A DNA stretch of 57,516 nt from CAUYUA01 sp963575675 (GCA_963575675.1 CAUYUA010000088.1:1-57516); one strand, 5' to 3'; counted from the stretch's first letter, positions 1 to 8,467 are shown. Notes: generated by a model not told the origin, from the sequence alone. Made by a program: numbers and translations.

Positions 1-441
1 CCACTTTCCAGAAAGGTTGGGCGGAGCGCCGTGCGTAAGATGCCCTCCTGCCGCCAACGACATGCCGAGCACGCAATCGCCGGGTTGCAGCAGCGCCAGC
101 ATCACGGCTTGGTTGGCCTGGGCGCCGGAGTGAGGTTGAACATTGGCGAATCCACAATCGAAGAGGCGACAAGCGCGTTCGATGGCCAAGGATTCAGCGA
201 TGTCCACATACTCGCAACCGCCATAATAGCGCTTTCCGGGGTATCCTTCGGCGTATTTGTTGGTCAAGACCGAGCCTTGCGCTTCGAGCGTCGCGCGCGA
301 CACGATGTTTTCCGACGCGATCAATTCGATCTGGTCTTGTTGCCGCGCCAGCTCGCGACGCAATCCGGCCGCCAGCTCCGGATCGGATTCGGCAAGGCTG
401 GCGCGGAAATAGGAGGCGGCAACCGAGTCTGACGTCACCAT
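1..441 (-). CDS. glyA: Serine hydroxymethyltransferase, N-terminal part (cut by window edge)
   Basis: PLP enzyme that converts serine plus tetrahydrofolate to glycine plus methylene-tetrahydrofolate, the main one-carbon source in the cytosol. Only the first 147 codons are inside the window, and the frame runs open off base 1. The translation carries the family hallmarks ELIASENIVS, the EGYPGKRYYGG block and FANVQPHSGAQAN, which form the PLP and substrate pocket; the catalytic lysine lies outside the window. The ATG at 441 is preceded by AAAGGA at a good distance. A GTG one codon further in is possible but less likely. It lies 102 bases downstream of rpiB on the same strand, so the two are probably cotranscribed. 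Confidence 0.95.
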   Translation of the reverse strand, partial: MVTSDSVAASYFRASLAESDPELAAGLRRELARQQDQIELIASENIVSRATLEAQGSVLTNKYAEGYPGKRYYGGCEYVDIAESLAIERACRLFDCGFANVQPHSGAQANQAVMLALLQPGDCVLGMSLAAGGHLTHGAPPNLSGKW

Positions 442-543
442 TGGAGCAATCCTTTCGCTTTCATGCCCGTTTGTGCTCGAAGTCTTCAATTGTTGTGCAA
501 TCTTTTGCAGTGTTGCGCTAATGAAGACACTCTAATATTGGCG

Positions 544-1005
544 TTATCCCATTTTGGCCAAGCGGCGCAAGTGGCGCTCGCCGCCGTCGAACGGAGTTTT
601 GAGAAATGTGAACAGACAATCACGCGCCACCTCATCGCCCAACAACCTCACTCCCAACGCCAAGACGTTGGCGTTGTTGTGTTGGCGCGCCAACCGCGCA
701 GTGGTGACGTCGTGGCAAACGGCGGCGCGCACACCGGGAAATCGATTGGCGGCGATGGAGACGCCAATGCCGCTGCCGCAGATCAAAACGCCGAAGTCCG
801 CCTTTCCTTCGCGAATCACTTGGGCCAGCGCGGCGGCGTAATCAGGATAATCCACCGAGTCGGGACTGTGCGTTCCAAGATCGATGACTTCACGGCGTTC
901 GGCGCGCAGCCACTCGATCAACGGGCCTTTCAGAGCGAAACCGGCGTGATCCGCGGCGACGACGATGGCGCCGAATGACGTTGAAGATGCCAGAGAGAGC
1001 GACAT
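544..1005 (-). CDS. rpiB: Ribose-5-phosphate isomerase B
   Basis: Interconverts ribose 5-phosphate and ribulose 5-phosphate in the pentose phosphate pathway (LacAB/RpiB family, cytosolic). The 153-aa product has the usual family length. Visible motifs are AADHAGF near residues 17-23, CGSGIGVSIAANR with the catalytic Cys at 76, and the CHD motif with His98. The open frame extends 49 codons upstream, but that part does not look like the family. The ATG at 1005 starts the conserved region and has AAGGA about 12 bases upstream. It lies directly upstream of glyA. A Ser follows the catalytic Cys-Gly where many relatives have Thr. Confidence 0.93.
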   Translation of the reverse strand: MSLSLASSTSFGAIVVAADHAGFALKGPLIEWLRAERREVIDLGTHSPDSVDYPDYAAALAQVIREGKADFGVLICGSGIGVSIAANRFPGVRAAVCHDVTTARLARQHNNANVLALGVRLLGDEVARDCLFTFLKTPFDGGERHLRRLAKMG

Positions 1006-1705
1006 CGCAGACAATGATCCTTTTTCCCAGAGCCGTCGCAACGGACGCAGAGCGGCTCGATGATTGTTCTTTCGCGCTTCTTTCGCGTCGTTTGCGTCTA
1101 TAATCGAATAGTCGATCGCCATCACATTGACGTTGCAAAGGCAAACTTGCAAACAGCTTCTGAGTCTTTCGACATTCTCTTAGAAGAGTGTTGCTGAATT
1201 TGTCGCGGATCACAGAAAACCCGGATTCCGAAGGCGATTTAGCCGCCGCTTGGCGGTAATTTTCCGGGGGTGGAAAAACAGGTTCATGTTGAATAACGCC
1301 GCCTTGAATCTAAGAGCCTGTCCGAAAAGAATATCAATGTTTCCAACATCCCCGGCGGCAATTCATCGCCTCCCCTTCTTCGAACGCGGCTTCACCTTAA
1401 CTCCCTTGCGGAATTCGAACGCAGCAGACCGAATTATGAAACGTCGTATGAAACGTCGTTGGAATCATCGGCGCCATCTCCGAACCGGCTCTGAAAGAAT
1501 CCTGCTGCGGATGTAGCGGAGCGTTCACAGGCTTTATTTTTGTCTTGAGTAGGACAAATTGCTTCTGTTTCCGGATCACCCTTGATATTTTAAGCAAAAG
1601 AAGACTGGTGCTGTTGTGCGCGAAGAAGTCGACGCAAAATATGACGGGCGACGCCATAAGTAACGGATGCATCTGAATAACTTGATAAATAAGGCGGATT
1701 AAAAC
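1006..1705. other. 700-bp divergent intergenic region
   Basis: Between rpiB (minus) and the response regulator (plus) no ORF looks real. The stretch holds one single end of the IS5/IS427-like repeat (from 1314). It also holds a 12-bp direct repeat (ATGAAACGTCGT twice, about 1436-1460), which could open a 25-codon arginine-rich ORF that I do not believe in. The promoters for both flanking genes must be here, but I could not place them with confidence. Confidence 0.6.
1314..1350 (+). repeat. Single IS5/IS427-like repeat end
   Basis: GAGCCTGTCCGAAAAG followed by AATATCAATGTTTCCAAC closely matches the right-hand arm (read inward) of the complete MITE at 34335-34453. It is preceded by TAA at 1311-1313, the same trinucleotide that flanks that MITE. 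No opposite arm was found before 1706, so this is a remnant or solo end. Confidence 0.6.
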
Positions 1706-2100
1706 ATGGCGAATATCCTTATTGTTGATGACGTTCCGGAAGTTCGGGCGAATTTGCGGTTGGTCTTGGAGATGGCCGACCACACCGTCTCGGAAGCCGA
1801 AGACGGTCAGATGGCTTTGACGATTTTGGAAAACACCACTTTTGATTTGGTCATTACAGACGTCCTGATGCCCAAATTGGATGGAATTGAAGTCACCAAA
1901 CGCACGCATCTTTTGCGTCCCGAAGCGCGCATTTTGGTGATCTCCGGAGGAGATCGGAACGTGCCGCCGCCTCCATCACCATGGCTTCAATGTTCGGAGC
2001 CGACGCCGTGCTGTATAAGCCGTTCTCTAATGAAGAGTTTCTTGATGCGGTTGAGCGTCTGCTGGTCGCCGCCGATTCGGTCTCTGCGCAAGCCTCGTAG
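1706..2100 (+). pseudogene. CheY-like response regulator, frameshifted
   Basis: Single receiver domain of the CheY type, with no output domain. In frame the protein starts MANILIVDDVPEVRANLRLV, with the acidic pair D8-D9 and phosphoacceptor D52 in VITDVLMP, and the conserved Ser in VISGG. After about codon 85 (near base 1961) the frame is lost. One frame over, the expected ending reappears: SITMASMFGADAVLYKPFSN with the conserved Lys of the KPF motif, ending at TAG 2098-2100. A single missing base near 1961 explains this. Corrected, it would be 131 aa. The uncorrected frame instead runs to 2119 with a proline-rich, unrelated tail. It may be a real lesion or a sequence error. A ribosome site (AAGGCGG) precedes the ATG. 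No partner kinase is adjacent. Confidence 0.8.
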
Positions 2101-2226
2101 TTTTTTTATGCGATCGTGACCTCTGTAAAAATGCGGGAAATAGGAGGGGGCGACTCCTTTTCGACGCCCGAACGCAGGGGTGAAATATTCAAGCAACGCT
2201 TATTCTGTGTTGGAAGATGCGGGTTG

Positions 2227-3441
2227 ATGAGTGTTATGGACGTCTTATCCGTTTTTTCTTACATTCTGTTGATTCCGGTGATGGGCGGGACTGTTTACGC
2301 GTTGCTGTGTTTCGGCGCCGCTGCAATTCTCACTCGGCGCAGTCAACGGCAAAGACCACCCTCATGGCCAGAAGACGCTTGGCCCGGCGTCTCTCTGTTG
2401 AAGCCGATTTACGGTCTTGAGAAGGATTTGGCCGAAAATCTGCGTTCCGCCTGTCTGCAAAACTACCCTGGACCTTGGCAAGTCGTGTTGTCCGCACAGC
2501 GACTCGATGACCCGGCCTTGCCGGAGCTTCGCCGGATCGCAGATGCTTTCGGGCCGGAGCGCGTTTCTCTTGTTGTCGCAGAAAAAAGGCCTGTGGTTAA
2601 CGGAAAACTCCAGCACCTGATGATTGCTTTTGAAGCGGCGCGGCATCCGATTCTCGTGATTAGCGACAGTGACGTCCGTTTGACTCCGACCTACTTACGC
2701 ACAGTGGTTGCTCCTTTAGCTGATCCTGCGATTGGCGGAGTCTGCACTTTCTATCGCGCGACTCGCGCCGAAACTTGGTCCGAACGTCTGGAGCAGTTGA
2801 CTCTCAACGCCGATTTCATTCCCAACCTGATTTTTGCCGAAGTCTCCGGCGCCGCCGACTTCTGTCTTGGCGCTTCGACCGCCATTCGGCGCGATGTTTT
2901 GGAGCGTATCGGTGGGTTCGATTCCCTGGCGGAGTATTTGGTCGAAGATTATGAAATGGGACGCCGCATTCGCGCCATTGGCTTCGAGATGGTGATTTTG
3001 CCTTATTTTGTTGATATGATGGTTGATCACAAGCATCCTTCCGACGGATGGCGGCGCCTTGTCTATTGGGATCAGAACACTCGCGCCGCACGACCGATGG
3101 GGTTTTTCGCCACTATTCTGACGCGCAGCATTCCATTTGCTGTTTTTTTTGCTCTTAGCCGAGGATTTGATTCTTTGGGATTGATTATTCTGGCGAGCGC
3201 TCTTGCCGCGCGTTTGATCGCTGGAACATTGACGCTCTCTTTGATCGGAGATGAGGCCAGCGTGCGTAATTTGGCGTTGTTGCCAATTCGCGACATGATT
3301 GGTTTGGCTTCGTGGGCGGCGGCTTTGATTAAGAACACGTTTACTTGGCGCGGCCAAAGTTTTGGGTTGACCCGAGAGGGAAAAATAATTCCCAAGAACC
3401 TGTCTGAAGAAAACATCAATATTTCCAGCGGCGTTCCATGA
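2227..3441 (+). CDS. hpnI: HpnI-like hopanoid/ceramide glycosyltransferase (GT21 type)
   Basis: Membrane glycosyltransferase of the ceramide-glucosyltransferase family. In hopanoid producers HpnI adds N-acetylglucosamine to bacteriohopanetetrol. There is an N-terminal membrane anchor (about residues 5-35). The GT-A fold follows with SDSDVR (metal/nucleotide-sugar aspartates), LGASTAIRR, VEDYEMG and a Q-x-x-R motif in WDQNTRAARP, then two or three C-terminal membrane segments. I chose ATG 2227 because the conserved anchor begins there and GGAAG lies upstream; the open frame continues back to 2116 without family likeness. The last 15 or so residues (from about 3396) are encoded by a dispersed repeat end, so the native C-terminus was probably lost. 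No other hpn genes are in the window. A role in another glycolipid is possible. Confidence 0.82.
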   Translation: MSVMDVLSVFSYILLIPVMGGTVYALLCFGAAAILTRRSQRQRPPSWPEDAWPGVSLLKPIYGLEKDLAENLRSACLQNYPGPWQVVLSAQRLDDPALPELRRIADAFGPERVSLVVAEKRPVVNGKLQHLMIAFEAARHPILVISDSDVRLTPTYLRTVVAPLADPAIGGVCTFYRATRAETWSERLEQLTLNADFIPNLIFAEVSGAADFCLGASTAIRRDVLERIGGFDSLAEYLVEDYEMGRRIRAIGFEMVILPYFVDMMVDHKHPSDGWRRLVYWDQNTRAARPMGFFATILTRSIPFAVFFALSRGFDSLGLIILASALAARLIAGTLTLSLIGDEASVRNLALLPIRDMIGLASWAAALIKNTFTWRGQSFGLTREGKIIPKNLSEENINISSGVP

Positions 3442-3450
3442 GTCTCCCCA
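3396..3450 (+). repeat. Repeat end overlapping the 3' end of hpnI
   Basis: GAACCTGTCTGAAGAAAA followed by CATCAATATTTCCAGCGGCG aligns with the left arm of the MITE at 34335-34453 and continues with similarity for some 20 bases past the arm. It supplies the last codons and the TGA stop of hpnI. No matching opposite arm is seen downstream. Confidence 0.6.
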
Positions 3451-3495
3451 TCGAAACCGAAAAGAATTTGTCGACGCTTTTTTCGCGGCTTCAGT

Positions 3496-3592
3496 GAATT
3501 AAAACGGCCCTCGCGCCTTCGTTGGTTACAATCTCCAAGTCATGGTTTCCAAAGGCCTCCCGGCCTTTGGCGGGTCCAGGGCAGAGCCCTGG
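3496..3592 (+). repeat. Dispersed ~96-bp repeat, copy 1
   Basis: This unit is nearly identical to 51028-51123. Both run from GAATT(A/G)AAACGGCCC through a shared CTCCAAGTCATGGTTTCC block to two hairpins: CCAAAGGCC pairing with GGCCTTTGG, and CCAGGGC pairing with GCCCTGG. It lies in the 437-bp gap between hpnI and the Tim44-like gene. A long pyrimidine-rich tract (about 3590-3700) and a small hairpin near 3705-3722 follow it. Nothing in the gap looks coding; short ORFs across the repeat are artefacts of it. Confidence 0.75.
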
Positions 3593-3878
3593 CCTTTTTC
3601 TTTTACCTTACCCCTACCTTTACCATCATCTCATCCGTATTTCCATCTTATATTTCTTTTCTTTCTCTTTTCTTTCTCTTTTCTTTTATTTTTTTCATAT
3701 TCTTCTCTCGAATTTTTGAGAATTGGCCTTTGCCCAACAATTTCAGATCATTGAATTTAAATTTGCGCAGAACCATGAATTCTGATCGACGTTTCGCGAT
3801 TCGTTGGTATGACTTCTTGCTCTTTGAACGACGACGGCTTATTTAGAAACGAAGTTGACTCGAAGCGGGACTGCGGCG

Positions 3879-4592
3879 ATGAACGACGGATTCTACTTTA
3901 TCGACATCGTAATCTTTGCGATGGTGGCCGGGTTCCTGGTCTATCGTCTGCGCAGCGTGCTCGGTCGCCGACACGGTGAAGAACGGTCGCGCCCGAATCC
4001 CTTTGCTGCGCCGCCCAGTCCTGGTGGTTTGCCTGATTCCCACCTGCCGGATAATGTAATCCCTCTGCCGGATCGAAACGCTCGCCTACAACAACAGCCT
4101 CCGGAGTTTCTCCCTGCCCCGGAAAGCGACCTGCCGCAATCGCTCGAAGCTAATTTGGCGCGCGTTCGCATGGCCGATCCCAATTTTGACGAAAAAGCCT
4201 TTTTGCGCGGCGCTCGCAATGCTTTTGAAGTCATCATCGCCGCTTTCGCGGACGGCAATCTCGAAACGCTGCGCCCCCTGTTGAGCGACGAGGTCTACAA
4301 TCATTTCGCCTCTGCTGTCCGCAGCCGAATCGCCGCCGGAGAAACGCTTGAAACGCGCCTAGAGCGCATTTGCGAAGTTGAACTTTTGGAAGCCAAGCTC
4401 TTCAAACTCACCGCTTTCATCACTCTTAAATTCACCAGCAACCAAGTCAACGTCACGCGAAGCGCCGACGGAGCCATTCTCGAAGGCGCCCCCAACCACG
4501 CCGTCGAAGTCATTGATCTGTGGACCTTCGCCCGCAACACGGGATCACAAGACCCCAACTGGACATTGGTTGAAACGCGAATCCCCAACTAA
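3879..4592 (+). CDS. Tim44/TimA-like inner membrane protein
   Basis: Bacterial relative of the mitochondrial import protein Tim44, common in alphaproteobacteria; the exact role is unsettled. The 237-aa product has an N-terminal membrane segment (FYFIDIVIFAMVAGFLVYRL, residues 4-23) and a proline-rich linker to about residue 85. A C-terminal Tim44-like domain follows, with the typical GARNAFEVIIAAFADGN, LSDEVYNHF and VIDLWTFAR blocks. ATG 3879 starts the membrane segment and has AGCGGGA upstream. As in many relatives, an mltA gene follows on the same strand. A stem-loop at 4641-4668 may end the transcript. Confidence 0.85.
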   Translation: MNDGFYFIDIVIFAMVAGFLVYRLRSVLGRRHGEERSRPNPFAAPPSPGGLPDSHLPDNVIPLPDRNARLQQQPPEFLPAPESDLPQSLEANLARVRMADPNFDEKAFLRGARNAFEVIIAAFADGNLETLRPLLSDEVYNHFASAVRSRIAAGETLETRLERICEVELLEAKLFKLTAFITLKFTSNQVNVTRSADGAILEGAPNHAVEVIDLWTFARNTGSQDPNWTLVETRIPN

Positions 4593-4640
4593 ACAACGAA
4601 AATCATAAAAAAAGAGACAGCGCGCGATCCAAATATTAGA

Positions 4641-4668
4641 AAGTGAAACGAATTTTATCGTTTCACTT
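4641..4668 (+). terminator. Stem-loop after the Tim44-like gene
   Basis: Perfect 11-bp stem: AAGTGAAACGA (4641-4651) pairs with TCGTTTCACTT (4658-4668) around a 6-base loop. It lies about 50 bases past the stop and is followed by GGTTTTG. The stem is AT-rich, so it may be a weak terminator or another RNA structure. Confidence 0.5.
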
Positions 4669-4838
4669 GGTTTTGCATGGGGACGTTTACGAGAAAAACG
4701 CTTCGTCCCCTCAATATCCTTTCAATATCATATTGACCAACAACCCTTAATCTGACGACAGAGCTCCACCTTTCCCATCTCGACGCAAACCCATATTGAT
4801 TCATGCATCGAAAGAAACCGCATCCCCATCGCATCCAT

Positions 4839-6011
4839 ATGCTTCGAACGGCTCTGCGCATCTTTCTTCTCCTTGCCGTTACCGGGTGTGATCCCGCGCC
4901 CCCACCCTCCCACCCTCCCGCCGCTGAACGGTTACGGTGAGAGAGCCTCAATTTTAGCGCTCTTCCCGGCTGGGCAAGCGATCACCACGCCGAAGCCCTT
5001 CCCGTTTTCGCGCGCTCTTGCTTCCGCTTGGCGCTGCTTCCGGCCGACACGCCTCTCGCAAACGAAGCCATGTTTGGACGCGCCATCGATTGGCGCGATC
5101 CATGCGCCGCCTTAGCCCAAATCCCCGCCAACGACGCAGACGCTCGCCATTACTTCGAAACGTGGTTCGAACCCTACGCCGGAAGTCACAACGGAATCCA
5201 AGAAGGTTTATTTACGGGTTATTACGAACCGGAACTCCATGGCGCCCGTATTTCCGAAGGCCCCTACACCATCCCCCTCTACCGCCGCCCTCCCGATCTA
5301 GTGATGGTGGACATGGGGGTTCAGATAAATTCAAAGGCGAACGCATCGCCGGGCGAGTAATCGAAGGACGGCTCCGCCTTCGAGAGCCGCGCGAAAATCA
5401 TTGCCGGCGCCCTTAAAGGACGCGGCTTGGAGTTACTGTGGGTCGACAACTCCATCGAGGCTTTTTTCTTAGAAATTCAAGGTTCTGGACGCATTATCTT
5501 ACCTGACGGCTCGATGACGCGCGTCGGCTTTGCCGGACAAAACGGCCACCCCTATGTCGCCATCGGCAAAGAGCTGATTCGGCGCAACGAAATTCGCCGC
5601 GAAGACGTCTCTCTGCCCACAATCCGCGCCTGGCTAACCTCTCACCCGGATCAAGCCCAAATCATAATGAACCTTAACCCGTCCTACGTCTTCTTCCGAG
5701 AAATCACGGGCGAAGGACCTATCGGTTCAGAGAACGTCCCTCTCACTCCCGGTCGCAGCCTCGCAGTAGACTACACGCATGTGCCGTTGGGCGTTCCCAT
5801 CTGGTTAGATGCTGAGACGCCTCTTGCCTCCGACGACCGTCTTCAGCGTTTATTGGTTGCTCAAGACACTGGCGGCGCCATTCGCGGCCCAATTCGCGGT
5901 GATGTTTTTTGGGGACACGGCAAAGACGCTGAACAAAAAGCAGGTTACATGAAAAGTCGAGGACGATATTTCTTGTTATTGCCGCGCTTGAAAAAAAACA
6001 CCAAACCATAA
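4839..6011 (+). pseudogene. mltA: MltA-type lytic murein transglycosylase, disrupted
   Basis: MltA is an outer-membrane lipoprotein that cleaves peptidoglycan glycan strands. A lipoprotein signal (MLRTALRIFLLLAVTGC) begins at 4839, with a possible in-frame ATG at 4803. Family sequence then continues in the same frame: LPGWASDHHAEAL, GLFTGYYEPEL, IPLYRRPPDL, EIQGSGRI, and the active-site block DTGGAIRGPIRGDVFWGHG. The frame is broken twice: by TGA at 4938-4940 and TAA at 5358-5360. Around the second stop (about 5315-5371) the family sequence (FKGERIAGRVIEGRLR) is found in another frame, then returns to the original one. That implies two compensating indels. As written it cannot give full-length enzyme. 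Sequence error or true decay are both possible. Confidence 0.82.
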
Positions 6012-6119
6012 AAAGGAACGCAGACCTTACGAGTAAAAATTCAAAATCATCCAAAGCAACTGAAAACACAGCCTCCTTTTTGAAATTTTATTTAGATTCC
6101 ACCAGAGAAAGTCGTTCCA

Positions 6120-7016
6120 ATGAAATGGTTCATCAAAATTGATCGCATTGACACTCCCTTCAATAATTTCTGGAAAAACTTTGATGGACACGAAACAATA
6201 TTTATGCTCCGTGATATCTCGGCGGCGTTTGTACGCCCCAACGACCGCAATATATCTAATAAACTTCTTGTCAAAAGCGGTCGCGCCTCACGCGGCGTCT
6301 CCATTGACATCCAACAAAAGAAGCTTAAGTTCATTCGTGATGAAACACGCGGAGGCTTCTTACTGTTCTTAACACCATACGAACAGAAGGAAATTCGCAA
6401 AGAAATCGATCTCAACACGGAACGCAACAAATACATCAAAGATATCGAAAACAAGATTTCTGGAAATATTCTTGAGCGCTGGCGCGCCGACGTCGTCCCT
6501 AAACTTCAATCCAGAGGCGCCACTGAATTCCATATCGAAGAAATCGAATATAAATTCCGCAAAAATTTTTCTGTTTCCCTTGAAGTCTCCGAAGGCTTGT
6601 TTCTGCCAATTCAAGAAATCAAGGTCGATAGCGTCTCTGTGGTTATGTTTCGAGATCGCGAAAAAAATAAAGTCCAGCAAATTTGCTTTGATTCTTTAAA
6701 AGAGACGACGCATCGGCGCACCTTACGCCAACAAACACCGACTCCCACACCGATTCCCACCTTACACCACAAAGTCAGCCATCCAACCGAAATTCTGTTC
6801 CAAGAGCCTGAAGAATATTACGTGCGAGAAATACTGTCTCCGAGTGAGGTGGCGTTCGAATCCATAGTATGGAGCAGCAACAATGGCCCCGGCTATGGTG
6901 AAGACACGGTTACGATGTCGTTTTACAAGGTTCTACTCGACCATATCGAAGCGCCGCCGGAAATCCTCCAAATTATTTCAGAGAAGGAAATCACATTCGA
7001 GCCCGGCGTATTCTAA
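6120..7016 (+). CDS. Unrecognised 298-aa protein
   Basis: I do not recognise this family. The product is hydrophilic, with no signal peptide or membrane segment. The N-terminal half is basic and mixed alpha/beta in character. Residues 85-125 are strongly charged and probably helical. A TP-rich linker (TPTPTPIPTL, about residue 205) separates a C-terminal part of about 80 residues rich in acidic residues. Codon use and base composition are more AT-rich than the flanking mltA and rne-type genes, which suggests acquisition. The ribosome site is weak (GAGAAAG, some distance upstream). It stands alone on its strand, between broken mltA and the convergent coiled-coil/ParA genes. The uninterrupted length supports it being a real gene. 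Confidence 0.6.
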   Translation: MKWFIKIDRIDTPFNNFWKNFDGHETIFMLRDISAAFVRPNDRNISNKLLVKSGRASRGVSIDIQQKKLKFIRDETRGGFLLFLTPYEQKEIRKEIDLNTERNKYIKDIENKISGNILERWRADVVPKLQSRGATEFHIEEIEYKFRKNFSVSLEVSEGLFLPIQEIKVDSVSVVMFRDREKNKVQQICFDSLKETTHRRTLRQQTPTPTPIPTLHHKVSHPTEILFQEPEEYYVREILSPSEVAFESIVWSSNNGPGYGEDTVTMSFYKVLLDHIEAPPEILQIISEKEITFEPGVF

Positions 7017-7117
7017 AACACGCGAGAAGATCAATGAGCCGCGCCCATCACCCTCCCGGAAACACGAGAGCAAGAGATAACTCAGAACGCTTCTCACCAG
7101 ACAGGCTCTTGAAAGCC

Positions 7118-7666
7118 TCACCGAATCGGTCGGCCGTTAAGCATGCGCGGCGGCTGATTCAACGGTGGTGGCGATGAGCGCATCATTTTCTTGAAAGCGT
7201 TTACAATCATAGACAACGGAGAATCCGGCGTTTGCCCTGGCGCAGGAACAACCAAGGCCGGCAATCGTTCCGGCGCTTTTCTTACCGTAATCTTGCGCCG
7301 CTCACTTTCCGCCTGAAAAACGGCAAGATCAGCGCTTAATTTCTGTATGGTTTCTTCTGCAGAAACCAATTTTTCTTCCAACCATCTCCGTTCTTCTTGA
7401 TCGCGCTTACGCTCCTCTTGATCACGCTTACGTTCTTCTTGGTCGAGTCTTCGATCTTGCTCGAATCTCATCAGCTCAGCACGCAAAAAAGCGATTTGCT
7501 GATCACGCTCGAACAACAGCGTCTCAGACAACACGACGGCCGCCCGCGCTTCCCCCGCAGCCTGCTCACCGAAGCCTGTCGTCACCACAGGCGTCGCCTC
7601 CCCTTTTACAGCCAAACGCGATGGACGCACAACGGAATCCGCGCCAAGCTGAGGACGTTTGGTCAT
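7118..7666 (-). CDS. Coiled-coil protein coupled to orphan ParA
   Basis: The 182-aa product starts with a basic, apparently disordered N-terminus (MTKRPQLGADSVVRPSRLAV). A long predicted coiled coil follows (about residues 45-125) that includes a heptad-like tandem RDQEERK repeat. The C-terminus is proline-rich. The ATG at 7666 overlaps the TGA of the parA-like gene (ATGA overlap), so translation is coupled. In characterised orphan ParA systems (McdA/McdB, PpfA/TlpT, plasmid ParA/partner) a protein with a basic N-terminus stimulates the ATPase. By analogy I infer this is the partner or cargo adaptor. No sequence family was recognised. The open frame extends 16 codons upstream into parA, but the coupled ATG is the natural start. 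Confidence 0.75.
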   Translation of the reverse strand: MTKRPQLGADSVVRPSRLAVKGEATPVVTTGFGEQAAGEARAAVVLSETLLFERDQQIAFLRAELMRFEQDRRLDQEERKRDQEERKRDQEERRWLEEKLVSAEETIQKLSADLAVFQAESERRKITVRKAPERLPALVVPAPGQTPDSPLSMIVNAFKKMMRSSPPPLNQPPRMLNGRPIR

Positions 7667-8301
7667 CGAGCGCTCTCCTTCTGTTTGATCAGGTTGTCCC
7701 GAACCACAGACCACAATGCATTGATTTCGACGGAAGCCTTTCCATTCGGATCAAGTTCGCACGCGGTGCGACCGTCAATCATGGCGGTTGGAAAATCGAC
7801 GCGATCATAAATAGTTCCCGCCACCTTTCCATGCTGAGCAAGCGCGATCAAGGTTTGCATCACCAACCGCGCTTTAGGCTTGGCGCCATTGATAACAAAA
7901 TAAAAAGGCTGATTTCCGGTTTGCTCAATCATATCCAAAGTTGCGCCGATCGATCCAAGATCAACCGGAGAAGGCCGCGTTGGGACCAAGACCAAATCGG
8001 CTAAACGAAGAACTGTAGAAATCGTGTTGGTAATCGCCGGCGGTGTATCGATCACCACCAAATTGAAGCCATCCGCCGCCAAATCATCCAAAGTAGCGTG
8101 AATATCGACGACCGAAGTCCTCGCCATAGCGGGCCGTTCAGCGGCGCGCTGATTCCACACGGCGGCTAAAGACCCTTGTGGATCCATATCCAACATCACC
8201 ACAGGCCCAGCCCCGGCAAGCTCTGCCGCAACCGCCAAATGAAGGGCCAAGGTCGTTTTGCCGACCCCTCCTTTCTGAGACGCCAGCACCAACTTCTGCA
8301 T
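7663..8301 (-). CDS. ParA-family (MinD/ParA) partitioning ATPase
   Basis: Deviant Walker ATPase of the ParA type, which positions DNA or protein cargo over the nucleoid. The 212-aa protein opens with LVLASQKGGVGKTTLALHL. Lys10 is the ParA signature lysine and Lys15 the P-loop lysine. Switch regions follow (MLDMDPQGS with the conserved Asp, and VVIDTPPA). It has no N-terminal HTH, so it is the small ParA type found on plasmids and as chromosomal orphans, not a chromosome Soj with parB. No parB or origin is nearby. It is followed by the coupled coiled-coil gene and preceded by an HTH gene 166 bases upstream. It could be a relic of an integrated plasmid. Confidence 0.9.
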   Translation of the reverse strand: MQKLVLASQKGGVGKTTLALHLAVAAELAGAGPVVMLDMDPQGSLAAVWNQRAAERPAMARTSVVDIHATLDDLAADGFNLVVIDTPPAITNTISTVLRLADLVLVPTRPSPVDLGSIGATLDMIEQTGNQPFYFVINGAKPKARLVMQTLIALAQHGKVAGTIYDRVDFPTAMIDGRTACELDPNGKASVEINALWSVVRDNLIKQKESAR

Positions 8302-8467
8302 ACCGGCCTCACTTCCGAATCACGTTTACAAAGAACGCCCAACACCAACAGAGCTTTCTCTTAGTAACCGGATAAATGAGCACCGTACCGATAAAACAAC
8401 ACCAAATCCAGAAGAAAATTCACAAAACCGATTCAAGAGCGACGACGAACGGAGATAAAAAATAAGG

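Noticed and set aside
3522..3754. Short ORFs across the 3.5-kb repeat and pyrimidine tract
   Set aside because: They follow the hairpin repeat and a T/C-rich tract, lack ribosome sites and are repeated only because the DNA repeat is.
4938..4940. UGA read as tryptophan to rescue mltA
   Set aside because: Other genes here end at TGA (for example hpnI and regB-type neighbours), and mltA has a TAA as well, so recoding does not explain it.
7099..7112. Reverse-oriented repeat-end match (CAGACAGGCTCTT) near the coiled-coil gene stop
   Set aside because: Only about 13 bases match the IS5/IS427-like end, and similarity stops there, so chance is likely.
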